Assembly: GCA_012839355.1 (NCBI GenBank)
Contig: DUNK01000015.1
Location: forward strand, 1-64,000
Reading direction: 5' to 3'
From: Acholeplasma sp.
GTDB lineage: Bacteria > Bacillota_I > Bacilli_A > Acholeplasmatales > UBA5453
DNA length: 64,000 nt
The notes under the pieces: model-generated
Told to the model about the DNA's origin: nothing
The model's input: the letters and a program-made list of their open reading frames with translations, nothing else
Database searches by the model: none
Part shown: positions 8,584 to 17,832 of the stretch, in pieces
Layout of the letters: each line of letters begins with the position of its first letter
How positions within the stretch are numbered: position 1 is the first letter of the stretch
Program-made: the position numbers and the translations under genes

Positions 8584-9024
8584 TTAATCACTTGAGCCAA
8601 AACCACCAAAACGTTCATTTTCTTCTTCTATATCATCATCCGTCTTAAAATACTTAATAAAAATGCCTTGCGCTACTCTTTCACCTTTTTCTAAAGTAAC
8701 TACTTCCTTACCAAAATTAAGTAACGGCATCATAATATGTCCTTCATTATTTGGGTTATCAAAATAATCGGCATCAATAACACCAACATTGTTCGCTAAA
8801 GTCAAACTTCTTTTAATTCCTAAACTGCTTCTAGGAAAAACCAACAAAACTTCATCTTTAGGAATCTGTACTTTTAAACCTGTGTTAATTAGTACTATTT
8901 CTCCAGGCTTAATTGTCACTTCTTCACAGGTTGCTAAATCATAACCTGCAGAATGTTTAGTTTGCCTTTTCGGTAATTCTATATTCAAATGTTTATACTT
9001 TTCAATTACATAAAATTTTCTCAT
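8584..9024 (-). CDS. dut: dUTP diphosphatase (trimeric dUTPase)
   Basis: Hydrolyses dUTP to dUMP, keeping uracil out of DNA and feeding thymidylate synthesis. All five trimeric dUTPase motifs are recognisable: AGYDLA, PRSSLG, GVIDADYFDNP, ERVAQGIF and the C-terminal Gly-rich RFGGFGSSD lid. The length of 146 residues is typical. It is the last gene of the tdh-kbl-ECF-trmFO-xerC-dut run, two bases after xerC. A uracil-DNA glycosylase gene lies nearby at 14033-15166. Confidence 0.94.
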   Translation of the reverse strand: MRKFYVIEKYKHLNIELPKRQTKHSAGYDLATCEEVTIKPGEIVLINTGLKVQIPKDEVLLVFPRSSLGIKRSLTLANNVGVIDADYFDNPNNEGHIMMPLLNFGKEVVTLEKGERVAQGIFIKYFKTDDDIEEENERFGGFGSSD

Positions 9025-9026
9025 CT

Positions 9027-9947
9027 TTATTCCCTTTCCTTTTTCGCTCTTGGATGATGAGCTTCATATTCTCTTTTTATTTTTTCATTACTAACATGTG
9101 TATATATTTGTGTAGTCTTTAAATGCTCATGTCCCAACAGCTCTTGAACGACTCTCAAGTCGGCTCCACCATTTAAAAGTGCTGTAGCAAAACTATGTCT
9201 TAACATATGGGGACTAACCTTAATATATTCACCTGCATCTTTGAATAATTTGTCAATAATTTTTCTTAGCCCTCTAGTAGATAAAGGCTCTCCCCGATAA
9301 TTTAAAATTAGTTTGTTTGTATTAGGGTCTTCACTCTTCGCTAATATTTTCACACGCGTATATGTTATATAGTCTTTTAACTCTCTTAAAAGTTCACCAT
9401 GAAGTATCCCAATTCGCTCTTTTTTACCTTTGCCTTTTATTTTAATTTGACGGTTGTTAAAATCAATCTGATTTAACTCTAAGTCACACAACTCTTCCGC
9501 CCTTAAACCAAGACTGAAAAGCATATCAAAAATAAGGTAATTTCTCTTTCCTAAATCTGTCGAACGATCAATCGAATCATAGACTAATTTTATCTCGTTT
9601 TTTGATAAAACTTTAGGAAGTTTTTTAGGCTGTTTTGGAGCCTTGATTCTCAGTGCGATATTAGCATCAATTAAACCCTCCATTTTTAAGAAACTATAAA
9701 AGGTTCTTAATGAAGATAATTTTCTAGAGATTGTTTTACTACTTAAACCCTTACTAGATAGATGATTTAAGAAATAGCCGAAGATTCTTTCTCTTTCCAC
9801 AATAAAAGAATCTCCAAATCCCTCACCTATCACAAATCCCCTAAATTCGTTCACGTCATAAATATAGCCGTTTACAGTGTTTGGAGAGTAATGTTTTTCA
9901 TAAACTAAATAGTCATTAAATTTCTCTAAAATTTGCTCATCAGACAC
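9027..9947 (-). CDS. xerC: Tyrosine recombinase XerC/CodV-like
   Basis: Site-specific recombinase that resolves chromosome dimers. It has an N-terminal SAM-like core-binding domain (about 1-90) and a C-terminal catalytic domain with Arg in LGLRAEELCDL, Lys in the beta-hairpin, HMLRHSFATALL, LGHEHLKTT and the nucleophilic Tyr in QIYTHVS. The length of 306 residues fits XerC/XerD. Position directly after trmFO matches Bacillus trmFO-codV, which favours XerC/CodV over a phage integrase. Confidence 0.88.
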   Translation of the reverse strand: MSDEQILEKFNDYLVYEKHYSPNTVNGYIYDVNEFRGFVIGEGFGDSFIVERERIFGYFLNHLSSKGLSSKTISRKLSSLRTFYSFLKMEGLIDANIALRIKAPKQPKKLPKVLSKNEIKLVYDSIDRSTDLGKRNYLIFDMLFSLGLRAEELCDLELNQIDFNNRQIKIKGKGKKERIGILHGELLRELKDYITYTRVKILAKSEDPNTNKLILNYRGEPLSTRGLRKIIDKLFKDAGEYIKVSPHMLRHSFATALLNGGADLRVVQELLGHEHLKTTQIYTHVSNEKIKREYEAHHPRAKKERE

Positions 9948-11237
9948 TTAATTTAATACCTCATCTATATACTCTAAAAGATACTTTTCACTACGTTCTT
10001 TATACAACTTTTTTCGTTCGCTTTTCTTATGTTTTTCTAGCAATGGCAATAGCCCAAAATTAGCATTCATAGGATTGAATTTATTATTAGGTTGTGCGAT
10101 ATAATTTGCAAGAGATCCAATGACTGTTTCTGGTGCTATTGGAACTATTTTTTTATTAGTCAAATATTGCTCCATATATATCCCCGAAAGTAATCCGCTA
10201 GAGGCACTTTCTAAATACCCTTCTACGCCAGTAATTTGCCCAGCGATAAAGATGTTAGGAAACTCCTTTGATTGATAAAAATTGTTAAGGATATTAGGCG
10301 AGTTAAAGTATGTGTTTTTGTGCATTACACCATACCTTAAAATTTCTGCTTTTTCTAGTCCTGGAATTAAAGATAATAACTTTTTCTGTTCAGAAAATTT
10401 AAGGTTTGTTTGAAAACCAACTAAGTTATACATACTCTTAATTGCATCATCTTGTCTTAACTGAACTACCGCAAAAGGTCTATTGCCGTTATATTCTAAA
10501 CCAACAGGTTTTAGTGGCCCATAAAGAAGTGTTTCAAACCCTCTTTTGGCTGAAACTTCTACTGGCAAACATGCCTCAAAAACTCCTACTTCAAATTCCT
10601 TTAAAGGAACAGTTTCAGCAGTAATTAAAAACTCATAAAACTTCTTATATTCTTCTTCTGTCATCGGACAATTATAATAAGCTGCCTCGCCTTTATCGTA
10701 TCTGCTTTTTAAATAACAGATATCTTTATTAATTGACTTTTCAGATATTATCGGGGCAACCGCATCAAAGAAGTTTAACTCTTCTTCGCCAAAAAGTTTT
10801 AATAAATTGTCTTTTAATCCATTAGAAACTAATGGCCCTGCCGCTATTATGATTGGTTCATTAACATCTATTTCTATCACTTCTTCATTAATAATCTCAA
10901 TGTTAGGATGTGCTTTAATTACATCTGTAATATAACTAGCAAAAAGTGTTCTATCAACTGCTAAACTTGAGCCCGCTTCAACTTCATGAAGATAAGCTGA
11001 CCTCATAACGATTGAGTTAAGTTTTTCCATTTCGCTTTTTAAAATCCCTATCGCATTTAGTGGGTCTTTACTCCTAAAAGAATTTGAACAGACAAGTTCA
11101 GCAAAAAGCCCAGTTTGATGGGCTGGTGTTGTTGTTTTAGGTCGCATTTCATATAACTTAACTTTGATGCCTTTATTTGCTAAATAGTGTGCTGCTTCAA
11201 CTCCTGCCAAACCAGCACCAATTACTTTTACTACCAT
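9948..11237 (-). CDS. trmFO: Folate-dependent tRNA (m5U54) methyltransferase TrmFO
   Basis: FAD-dependent enzyme that uses 5,10-methylenetetrahydrofolate to make ribothymidine in the tRNA T-loop. The FAD-binding GAGLAGVEAA at the N-terminus, AHQTGLFAELVCSNSFRS with the catalytic Cys, and the C-terminal AGQITGVEGYLESASSG segment are diagnostic. The length of 429 residues is typical. It abuts xerC by one base, and abuts an ECF vitamin-transporter gene on the other side, which may supply its folate cofactor. Confidence 0.95.
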   Translation of the reverse strand: MVVKVIGAGLAGVEAAHYLANKGIKVKLYEMRPKTTTPAHQTGLFAELVCSNSFRSKDPLNAIGILKSEMEKLNSIVMRSAYLHEVEAGSSLAVDRTLFASYITDVIKAHPNIEIINEEVIEIDVNEPIIIAAGPLVSNGLKDNLLKLFGEEELNFFDAVAPIISEKSINKDICYLKSRYDKGEAAYYNCPMTEEEYKKFYEFLITAETVPLKEFEVGVFEACLPVEVSAKRGFETLLYGPLKPVGLEYNGNRPFAVVQLRQDDAIKSMYNLVGFQTNLKFSEQKKLLSLIPGLEKAEILRYGVMHKNTYFNSPNILNNFYQSKEFPNIFIAGQITGVEGYLESASSGLLSGIYMEQYLTNKKIVPIAPETVIGSLANYIAQPNNKFNPMNANFGLLPLLEKHKKSERKKLYKERSEKYLLEYIDEVLN

Positions 11238-11759
11238 CTAATCTCTATCCTCAAAAAAGAGTCTCGTATCTTTAAGTCTGGTAAAAATATAACTTGTAAC
11301 AAGTGCAATCAATAGTGAGAATGCCGGCAATACTGCGAGTCTTGTTGTTAGACTACCAGTTGCTCCACCCCAAGAAAAATGAACCCATATCGCAAATGTA
11401 TTACAAATAGTTGCAACTAAATATGTTAAAAAGATTACGACCCACCATTTAACTCCTTTTGCTTCTCTTGTTAATAAACAAGGAATTAGTGCCCAAGCAA
11501 TTGTTGAGAAAACAAACATCGGTAAATATCCTAAAACTATTCCACTAACAGTATCTGCAACTAACGCAATTAAAAAAGCATAGTATGGACCTAAAAATAA
11601 TCCTGAAAGAATTAAAGGAATACTATAAAAAGGAAAACCGAAAAAATCGGTTTGAATCCATAAGTCAAATGCTAATTTTATTACAACACTTAAGGCTGCA
11701 AGAACAGCGCTTAGTGTTAATTTATAAACTGCTTCTCTATTTTTTGTCAACTCAAGCAC
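11238..11759 (-). CDS. ECF transporter S component, FolT-like
   Basis: Small integral membrane protein of 173 residues with about five to six hydrophobic helices and a short hydrophilic N-terminus. The pattern LTLSAVLAALSVVIKL followed by PLILSGLFLGPYYAF and a helix with ALVADTVSG fits the substrate-binding subunit of energy-coupling-factor vitamin transporters. Folate is my inference, based on similarity to FolT-type proteins and on tight linkage to folate-dependent trmFO. The energising EcfA/T subunits are not in this window. Confidence 0.7.
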   Translation of the reverse strand: MLELTKNREAVYKLTLSAVLAALSVVIKLAFDLWIQTDFFGFPFYSIPLILSGLFLGPYYAFLIALVADTVSGIVLGYLPMFVFSTIAWALIPCLLTREAKGVKWWVVIFLTYLVATICNTFAIWVHFSWGGATGSLTTRLAVLPAFSLLIALVTSYIFTRLKDTRLFFEDRD

Positions 11760-11771
11760 CTCTTTGGAAAG

Positions 11772-12935
11772 TTATATTATTTTCATTTCCTTAGCAACAT
11801 TATAAATTATGTTTGCTGCTTTATCAAGTTGTTCTTTTGTATGTAATGCAGTAGGCATTAATCTTAGTCTTGCTGTATTAAGTGGAACAGTTGGGAAAAC
11901 AATCGCCGATGTAAAGACACCATTATCAAGTAGTTTTTTAGAAAACTCTATCGCAAGTGCTTCATCTTTAACGATTAAAGGTGTGATAGGTGTTTGACTA
12001 TTGCCTAAATCAAAACCTCTATCTTTTAACACCTTTTTAAAATAATTAGCATTGTCCCATAACTTATTAGTATACTCATCTGAACTTTCTAATAATTCAA
12101 AAGCTTTAATGATTGCTGCTGCTGCACTTGGCATAATTGTAGTTGAAAATAGTTGTGGTCTGCCTCTATTTAATAGGTAGTCTCTTGCTTCTTTACTACA
12201 AGCAATATAACCACCAACTACACCTATCGCTTTTGATAATGTTCCCATCACAAAATCAACTTGACCATTTAAACCAAAATGATCAACAGTCCCGCGACCA
12301 TTTTTACCCAAGACACCACTACCATGTGCATCATCAACATATGTATATGCTTTATACTTTTTAGCTAGTCTAACTATCTCTTTTAAATTAGCTAAATCTC
12401 CATCCATAGAAAATACTCCGTCAGTAATAATTAAGACATTATTATATTCCTTTCTTTTCTCTTTCAAGATTCTTTCTAAGTCTTCCATATCGCTATGTTT
12501 ATAGATTGCTTTATCGGCTCTAGAAAGTCTCACTCCATCAATGATTGAAGCGTGATTTAATTCATCAGAAATGATTAAGTCTCCGCGTTCAACAACTGCT
12601 TGAATAACCCCCAGGTTAGCCATATACCCGCTTTGGAACGTTAACGCAGCCTCTTCTTTTTTAAACTCGGCAATCTTCTTGTCTAACTCTTCATGGATAG
12701 TCATATTGCCGATAATTGTACGAACTGCTCCAGCTCCCACACCATACTTATCTAATGCTTCTTTTGCACTCTTAATTAACTCTGGATGATTCGCAAATCC
12801 TAAATAGTTATTTGATGATAAATTAATAACTTTTTTACCATTTAAAATTAACTCTGCTTCACATGGCCCATCACTAACTGGCGGCAGTTTAAATATCTTA
12901 TCATCTTTAAGCTTTTTTAATTTATCTTTAATCAT
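11772..12935 (-). CDS. kbl: Glycine C-acetyltransferase (2-amino-3-ketobutyrate CoA ligase)
   Basis: PLP-dependent alpha-oxoamine synthase that converts 2-amino-3-oxobutyrate and CoA to glycine and acetyl-CoA, the second step of threonine breakdown. Visible are LSSNNYLGF near the N-terminus, [24 protein letters not shown] and the PLP-lysine segment [16 protein letters not shown] six bases upstream would add two residues; I chose ATG at 12935 because AAAGG sits about nine bases before it. The start overlaps the end of tdh, the preceding enzyme of the pathway. A homologous KAPA synthase is less likely given that neighbour. Confidence 0.9.
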   Translation of the reverse strand: MIKDKLKKLKDDKIFKLPPVSDGPCEAELILNGKKVINLSSNNYLGFANHPELIKSAKEALDKYGVGAGAVRTIIGNMTIHEELDKKIAEFKKEEAALTFQSGYMANLGVIQAVVERGDLIISDELNHASIIDGVRLSRADKAIYKHSDMEDLERILKEKRKEYNNVLIITDGVFSMDGDLANLKEIVRLAKKYKAYTYVDDAHGSGVLGKNGRGTVDHFGLNGQVDFVMGTLSKAIGVVGGYIACSKEARDYLLNRGRPQLFSTTIMPSAAAAIIKAFELLESSDEYTNKLWDNANYFKKVLKDRGFDLGNSQTPITPLIVKDEALAIEFSKKLLDNGVFTSAIVFPTVPLNTARLRLMPTALHTKEQLDKAANIIYNVAKEMKII

Positions 12936-13977
12936 TTTCACTTACCTTTATTACTATTTTCCCACAGTCTTTTTGACTGAACACTTTAAAGGCTTTATCC
13001 ATTTCATGAAACTTAAATTCATGTGTAACTATTTTATGTAATTTGAATCTTGGACTCTTTAAAATGCTTCTAATTTGATCCCAGTTTTCATACATCTTTC
13101 TACCTGTCACACCATATAATGTTAAGCCTTTAAATACTATTTCATTAAAGTCAATGTTTGTTCTTTCATCAAAGATGCCTAAAAGGGAAATTGCTCCACC
13201 TTTTTTAATGTACTGTAACGATTGATTTAACGCTACATTGTTTCCTGAAAATTCACAAACAACATCAACACCTAAACCACCAGTCTCTTCTAAAACTCTT
13301 TTAACCACATCTTCATTTATTGGATCAATCGCAACATCTGCGCCCATCTTTAAACTTAATTTTCTTCTGCTATCAACAGGTTCAATTGCAATAATTTTAC
13401 TTGCACCCATAATCTCTAAAACATTAGTCCCCATTAAGCCAATTGGTCCACAACCAACAACTGCAACAGTTTTTAAACTAACATCAAAGTGAGTTACTGT
13501 ATGAACCGCATTTCCAAGAGGTTCTAAAACAGATAAATATTTTGGGTCTAAACCACTATCATCTACATATAGATTATCTTCTGGCATAATAATATATTCA
13601 CTAAAAGCTCCATCGATATCTACACCGATAATTTTTGTATTAACACAAATATGGCCTTGGCCTTTTCTACAAAACTCACACTTACCGCAAACAACATGTG
13701 TTTCGCTAGCGACTATATCACCTACTTCTACTCTTGACACTTCGCTACCAACTTTTTCAACTCTTCCAGAAAACTCATGACCAACAACTAGCGGAGGTTT
13801 AATTCTCTGTTGTGCCCACTCATCCCAATTATAAATATGTAAATCTGTACCGCATAAAGAAACATTTAAAACTTTAATTAAAACTTCATGCGACTTTAAC
13901 GTTTCATCAAACTCCTTTTCGATAAATGTTAAGCCCTTTTCTTTTTTTAATTTTGAATATGTTTTTATCTTTCTCAT
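12928..13977 (-). CDS. tdh: L-threonine 3-dehydrogenase
   Basis: Zinc-dependent medium-chain dehydrogenase that oxidises threonine to 2-amino-3-oxobutyrate with NAD+. The catalytic zinc ligands are in [12 protein letters not shown] and GHEFSGRVE, the structural zinc is held by the four Cys of [15 protein letters not shown], and the Rossmann loop [11 protein letters not shown] is present. The length of 349 residues is typical. It overlaps kbl, giving the classical tdh-kbl pair. A strong GAGGGGG ribosome site precedes ATG 13977. Confidence 0.92.
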   Translation of the reverse strand: MRKIKTYSKLKKEKGLTFIEKEFDETLKSHEVLIKVLNVSLCGTDLHIYNWDEWAQQRIKPPLVVGHEFSGRVEKVGSEVSRVEVGDIVASETHVVCGKCEFCRKGQGHICVNTKIIGVDIDGAFSEYIIMPEDNLYVDDSGLDPKYLSVLEPLGNAVHTVTHFDVSLKTVAVVGCGPIGLMGTNVLEIMGASKIIAIEPVDSRRKLSLKMGADVAIDPINEDVVKRVLEETGGLGVDVVCEFSGNNVALNQSLQYIKKGGAISLLGIFDERTNIDFNEIVFKGLTLYGVTGRKMYENWDQIRSILKSPRFKLHKIVTHEFKFHEMDKAFKVFSQKDCGKIVIKVSEND

Positions 13978-14032
13978 GCTATCCCCCTCTTCAACTTTAA
14001 TTATACACTATATAATTAATTATTTAACTTTT

Positions 14033-15166
14033 TCACAACAAATACCAATTTATTTTCTTTTTACCTTCTAAGTCCAACAACTTATTAGTTTTACTAAAAA
14101 TACCAGAACCATTAAAGCCTCTAAAACATGATAAAGGGGAAGGATGACTAGTCTTTAAAATTACATGATTTTGATTAGTGATTTTCTTTTCATATTGTTG
14201 AGCAGGACCACCTAACAATAAATAGATAACAAAATCTTTTTCTTGCAGTAATTTTATTACTTCATCGGTAAATATTTCCCACCCAAAGCCTTTATGGCTC
14301 ATCGGTCTCCCTTCACTTACAGTTAAAATGGTATTTAATAATAGTACTCCTTGTTTAGCCCAACCAGTTAAATCTCCATGATTAGGCATTGGTTTTTTAT
14401 ATTCTCTTTCAATCTCTTTATAAATATTAACTAAGCTTGGTGGCATCTTCACATCTTTATTTACACTAAAACAAAGACCCATCGCCTGATGTTCGTTATA
14501 GTACGGATCTTGACCAATTATAACTACATTAACATCATCAAAACTAATTAATTCTAATGCTTTAAACCAGTTTTCTTTTTGAGGAAATATTTTGTTTGTT
14601 TTAGCTTCTTCTTTTATTTTTTCTAATAACTTTTTAAAATAAGGTTTTTCACTTTCTTGTCTAATTAAATCTTGAAAACCAAATTTTCTTTCCATAATAT
14701 AATCATCCATATAATAACCTTCTCCAATTGGACTTTTATCTTCTTTTGTTTCTTTAAAGCCCAATCTTTTATAAGCGTTTATCGCTATCTCATTTTCTTT
14801 ATTTACTCTAAGTGTGATTGTTTTCTTTTTATTTATTAAGTAATTAATCACCTTACTTAAATAGCCTTTTTGTCTATAGTCTTTTAAAATATAAACTTTT
14901 GATAAAAAGATTTCTTCACCTTCTAAAAAAGAGAAAAAACCAACTTCCTTATTTTCCTCACAAATTAAAAAATAATCATATCGGTCTATAGTTATTTGCG
15001 TATAAACAGATTCATAAGATTGAAACTTCTCAACCATATAGTTGATTTGTTCCGGAGAAAGAGTGTTCTTATATGCTTCATGCCAAATTATATTAGCAAG
15101 TTCTGCAACTTTTTTGATTGTTTCATCACTATTAACAACTTTGAACACTTTCCTCACCTTCTTCAT
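14033..15166 (-). CDS. ung: GNAT acetyltransferase / uracil-DNA glycosylase fusion
   Basis: One continuous 377-residue frame. Residues about 10-163 form a GNAT N-acetyltransferase with the acetyl-CoA motif in YILKDYRQKGYLSKV and the closing INAYKRLGF. Residues about 165-377 are a full family-1 uracil-DNA glycosylase: GQDPYY (the water-activating Asp), PPSLVNIYKEIERE, NHGDLTGWAKQGVLLLN, the HPSPLS DNA-intercalation loop and a final FSKTN. The canonical GQDPYH reads GQDPYY here. No ribosome site precedes an internal ATG at the junction, so the two domains are probably made as one protein. The UDG assignment is firm; the acetyl acceptor is unknown. Confidence 0.9.
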   Translation of the reverse strand: MKKVRKVFKVVNSDETIKKVAELANIIWHEAYKNTLSPEQINYMVEKFQSYESVYTQITIDRYDYFLICEENKEVGFFSFLEGEEIFLSKVYILKDYRQKGYLSKVINYLINKKKTITLRVNKENEIAINAYKRLGFKETKEDKSPIGEGYYMDDYIMERKFGFQDLIRQESEKPYFKKLLEKIKEEAKTNKIFPQKENWFKALELISFDDVNVVIIGQDPYYNEHQAMGLCFSVNKDVKMPPSLVNIYKEIEREYKKPMPNHGDLTGWAKQGVLLLNTILTVSEGRPMSHKGFGWEIFTDEVIKLLQEKDFVIYLLLGGPAQQYEKKITNQNHVILKTSHPSPLSCFRGFNGSGIFSKTNKLLDLEGKKKINWYLL

Positions 15167-15254
15167 ATCTATTATACTATAATTTAAACTATTAACTTAT
15201 AAAAAAAGACCTAATCCTTAAATTTTGAAGTGCTCCCCATTTAGTATAAACAAG

Positions 15255-15277
15255 AAAAAAGGTTGCACGAGGCAACC
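15255..15277 (-). terminator. Terminator of gap
   Basis: On the minus strand GGTTGC pairs with GCAACC around CTCGT, followed by six T residues, about 20 bases after the gap stop codon. Confidence 0.8.
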
Positions 15278-15294
15278 CTTTAATTATTTAATGC

Positions 15295-16299
15295 TTATTT
15301 TAAATGAGTCATATAAGTTAAAGTTCTAATTAATTGTGCTGTGTATGCCATTTCGTTATCATACCAAGCCATAACTTTAACCATTTGTTTACCATTTGCA
15401 TCAATTAATTGTGTAGTACCAGCATCAAATACTGCACCTAATAAACCAATTACGTCGCTGCTTGCGATTGGATCTTCAGTATATACTAAAGTTTCATTAG
15501 AAGCTTTTTTGAATGCTGCGTTAATTTCTTCTACAGTAGCTTTTTTGCTTAATTCAACTGTTAAGTCAACAATTGATCCTGTGATAACTGGAACTCTTAA
15601 AGCTTGACCAGTTAATTTTCCGTTTAAGTGAGGTAATACTTTACCAACAGCTTTTGCTGCTCCTGTTGAAGCAGGGATAATGTTTGCTGCTGCAGCTCTT
15701 CCTCTTCTTGACATATATCCACTCTTGTGAGTGCCGTCTAATACTGCTTGGTTATTTGTATAAGCATGAACTGTTGTCATAAGACCATGTTCAACTCCAA
15801 AGTTTTCATCTAATACTTTAACCATTGGTGCTAAACAGTTTGTTGTACAACTTGCTGCTGAAACGATTTTTTCAGATCCATCTAAAGTGTTTTCGTTTAC
15901 TCCATAAACAACCATTTTAATGTCGCCTTTACCAGGTGCGCTTAATAATACTTTTTTAGCACCCGCTTTAAGGTGTTTGCCAGCTTTATCTTCTGATAAG
16001 AAGAAACCTGTACATTCTAAAACAACATCTACTCCTAATTCTTTCCATGGTAAATTTTCAGGGTCTGCTTCTGCAAAGATAAGAGATTCCTTACCATCAA
16101 CCACTAACTTACCATCAACCACTTTAATATCGCGGTCAAATCTTCCTTGAGCTGTATCGTATTTTAATAAATACGCTAACTCATCAGCATTAGATAAATC
16201 ATTTAATGCTACAACATCGTAATTAGCATCATCATGCATTAAGCGATATGCTAAACGACCAATACGTCCAAATCCATTAATTGCTACTTTAATAGCCAT
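15295..16299 (-). CDS. gap: Glyceraldehyde-3-phosphate dehydrogenase
   Basis: NAD-dependent glycolytic dehydrogenase making 1,3-bisphosphoglycerate. The N-terminal INGFGRIGRLAYR, the catalytic Cys segment SAASCTTNCLAP near residue 155 and the WYDNEMAYTAQL C-terminus are diagnostic; 334 residues is typical. It is monocistronic, with its own promoter, an AGGAGGA ribosome site and a terminator. The other triose-phosphate genes (pgk, tpiA) are at 37808-40595. A degenerate cre-like site lies about 90 bases upstream. Confidence 0.97.
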   Translation of the reverse strand: MAIKVAINGFGRIGRLAYRLMHDDANYDVVALNDLSNADELAYLLKYDTAQGRFDRDIKVVDGKLVVDGKESLIFAEADPENLPWKELGVDVVLECTGFFLSEDKAGKHLKAGAKKVLLSAPGKGDIKMVVYGVNENTLDGSEKIVSAASCTTNCLAPMVKVLDENFGVEHGLMTTVHAYTNNQAVLDGTHKSGYMSRRGRAAAANIIPASTGAAKAVGKVLPHLNGKLTGQALRVPVITGSIVDLTVELSKKATVEEINAAFKKASNETLVYTEDPIASSDVIGLLGAVFDAGTTQLIDANGKQMVKVMAWYDNEMAYTAQLIRTLTYMTHLK

Positions 16300-16335
16300 A
16301 TTAAAAATCCTCCTTCATTTGATTTTACCATTATT

Positions 16336-16363
16336 ATTTTATCATTAAATAATAAATATTCAA
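16336..16363 (-). promoter_or_regulatory. Promoter of gap
   Basis: On the minus strand TTGAAT (16358-16363), a 16-base spacer and TAAAAT (16336-16341) with an extended -10 TGA immediately upstream. Confidence 0.55.
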
Positions 16364-16386
16364 TATTATTTATAACAATATTCTAA

Positions 16387-16400
16387 TGTAAGCGTTTAAG
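16387..16400 (+). promoter_or_regulatory. Degenerate cre-like site upstream of gap
   Basis: TGTAAGCGTTTAAG matches the cre consensus at 12 of 14 positions and overlaps the nadK stop codon. It lies about 24 bases upstream of the gap -35 hexamer. It is a weaker match than the other sites in the window. Confidence 0.3.
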
Positions 16401-17157
16401 TTCTAGAAATAAATTTTTCTTTCAGTCTTTTTGGGAAATTTTGGGTGCTTTTTCTTAAAAATTTAACCTTTTTTTCACTAACTCTTACTTTAATTTCATC
16501 AACCTTTTGATATGTTACAAAAGTTCTATCAACTGAAATATCAAAGTATTTACTTTGAGGTTTGATTAAAACTTCTCGATCCTTGTTTAAAATTAATGGT
16601 GTAATTACTCTTTTATCTATTGTTTCAAATGGAGCCATTAATACTAGTTGCATCAACTCTAAATCTCGATCAACCACTGCCCCCTTTAAACTTTTGTTGT
16701 AGGCTGTTGAACCAGAAGGTGTAGATATACAAACGCCATCAGCTCTTATATCCATTAACTCAGTCCCATCAACGAAAATCTTCCCTTCAAACAAATGATG
16801 GTTAACAAACACAACAACCTCATTTAAGGCATAATCAACTTTGCCATCTATTTCAACTTCAAGTACTGGATATTTTATTATATTAGTTTTATCATCTAAC
16901 ATCTTAATTAATTCATTAAGTTCTTCTGGTAAAAACTCTGTATAAAAACCTATGTTACCTGTATTAATCGCAACTAACGTAATCTCATTTAATAAATAAA
17001 TATATTTTCTAACCGCATCTAAAACAGTGCCATCGCCACCAACACTAAAAACTATGCTCGGCTTAGCCTCATCATATGTTCCATTTATAGTTTCTTTTAT
17101 TTTTTTAGTTAATTCTTTAGATACATAATCATCTTTCGCTACAATACTATATCGCAT
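16396..17157 (-). CDS. nadK: NAD kinase
   Basis: Phosphorylates NAD to NADP. The GGDGTVLDAVRKY loop, the following NTGNIGFYTEF and the STPSGSTAYNKSLKG segment are the family hallmarks; 253 residues is typical for Firmicutes. It is divergent from the CYTH protein gene at 17240, with a short shared promoter region. In Bacillus the nadK homologue (nadF) lies close to yjbK, spx and pepF, the same cluster as here. Confidence 0.94.
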   Translation of the reverse strand: MRYSIVAKDDYVSKELTKKIKETINGTYDEAKPSIVFSVGGDGTVLDAVRKYIYLLNEITLVAINTGNIGFYTEFLPEELNELIKMLDDKTNIIKYPVLEVEIDGKVDYALNEVVVFVNHHLFEGKIFVDGTELMDIRADGVCISTPSGSTAYNKSLKGAVVDRDLELMQLVLMAPFETIDKRVITPLILNKDREVLIKPQSKYFDISVDRTFVTYQKVDEIKVRVSEKKVKFLRKSTQNFPKRLKEKFISRT

Positions 17158-17239
17158 AAATTCTTCTCCTATATTCTAAATATACCATAAATTTACTGGA
17201 TATGATAAAATTATATTAATAATTTGAAGGAGTTTACTA

Positions 17240-17803
17240 ATGCAACTAGAAAGAGAAATTGAATTTAAAACTGAGATTAATGAAAGAGAATATAATGCTC
17301 TTATTAAACAATTTAATCTTCAAAATAACATCTATAAACTAACTAATCATTATTTTGAAACTGCTACAAAAACCTTAAAGAAGGAAGGTAAAACTTTAAG
17401 AATTAGAGTTAAAGATGATGAAGAATATCAACTAACGTTAAAATCCAGCAAAAGAAACATCGCCAACGAGGCTCATTTTACATTAAAAAAAGATGAAGCA
17501 ATTAAAATGATTTTAGAGGGCTTCAACTTAAAACATTTATTTGATAAAGATATCAATGTTTATCCTTATGGAAAACTAACAACCTATAGATGTCAAATGC
17601 CTTATAAGGATGGTGAACTCTTTTTTGATAAAATAGAATATTACGGCATTACTAAATATGAAATAGAATATGAAGCTAAGTATTATGGTTTAGGATATAA
17701 AATATTTATGAACTTCCTTAAAGAACATAATATTAAATATATATCAACAATTAAAAAATCAGGAAGAGTATTTAATTATTTAGAACGAAATCAAACAAAA
17801 TAA
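17240..17803 (+). CDS. CYTH domain protein (YjbK-like)
   Basis: 187-residue protein of the CYTH (triphosphate tunnel metalloenzyme) superfamily. The N-terminal signature EREIEFKTEI gives the ExExK pattern of acidic and basic tunnel residues, and further charged strand motifs follow (LRIRVKDD, LTLKSSK, KYEIEYEAKY). Relatives hydrolyse triphosphates or adenylate substrates; the actual substrate is unknown. Neighbours nadK, spx and pepF match the Bacillus yjbK surroundings. A GGAG ribosome site precedes ATG 17240. Confidence 0.85.
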   Translation: MQLEREIEFKTEINEREYNALIKQFNLQNNIYKLTNHYFETATKTLKKEGKTLRIRVKDDEEYQLTLKSSKRNIANEAHFTLKKDEAIKMILEGFNLKHLFDKDINVYPYGKLTTYRCQMPYKDGELFFDKIEYYGITKYEIEYEAKYYGLGYKIFMNFLKEHNIKYISTIKKSGRVFNYLERNQTK

Positions 17804-17827
17804 AAGCCCTATGAAAAGGGCTTTTAT
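17800..17827. terminator. Bidirectional terminator between CYTH gene and spx
   Basis: ATAAAAGCCCT and AGGGCTTTTAT form an 11-bp stem around ATGAAA. T-runs at both ends allow it to serve both convergent genes. Confidence 0.8.
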
Positions 17828-17832
17828 ATTGC

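Noticed and set aside
9027-9947. Integrase suggesting a prophage or genomic island
   Set aside because: Sequence and the trmFO neighbour fit chromosomal XerC/CodV; no phage genes, attachment repeats or change in composition nearby.
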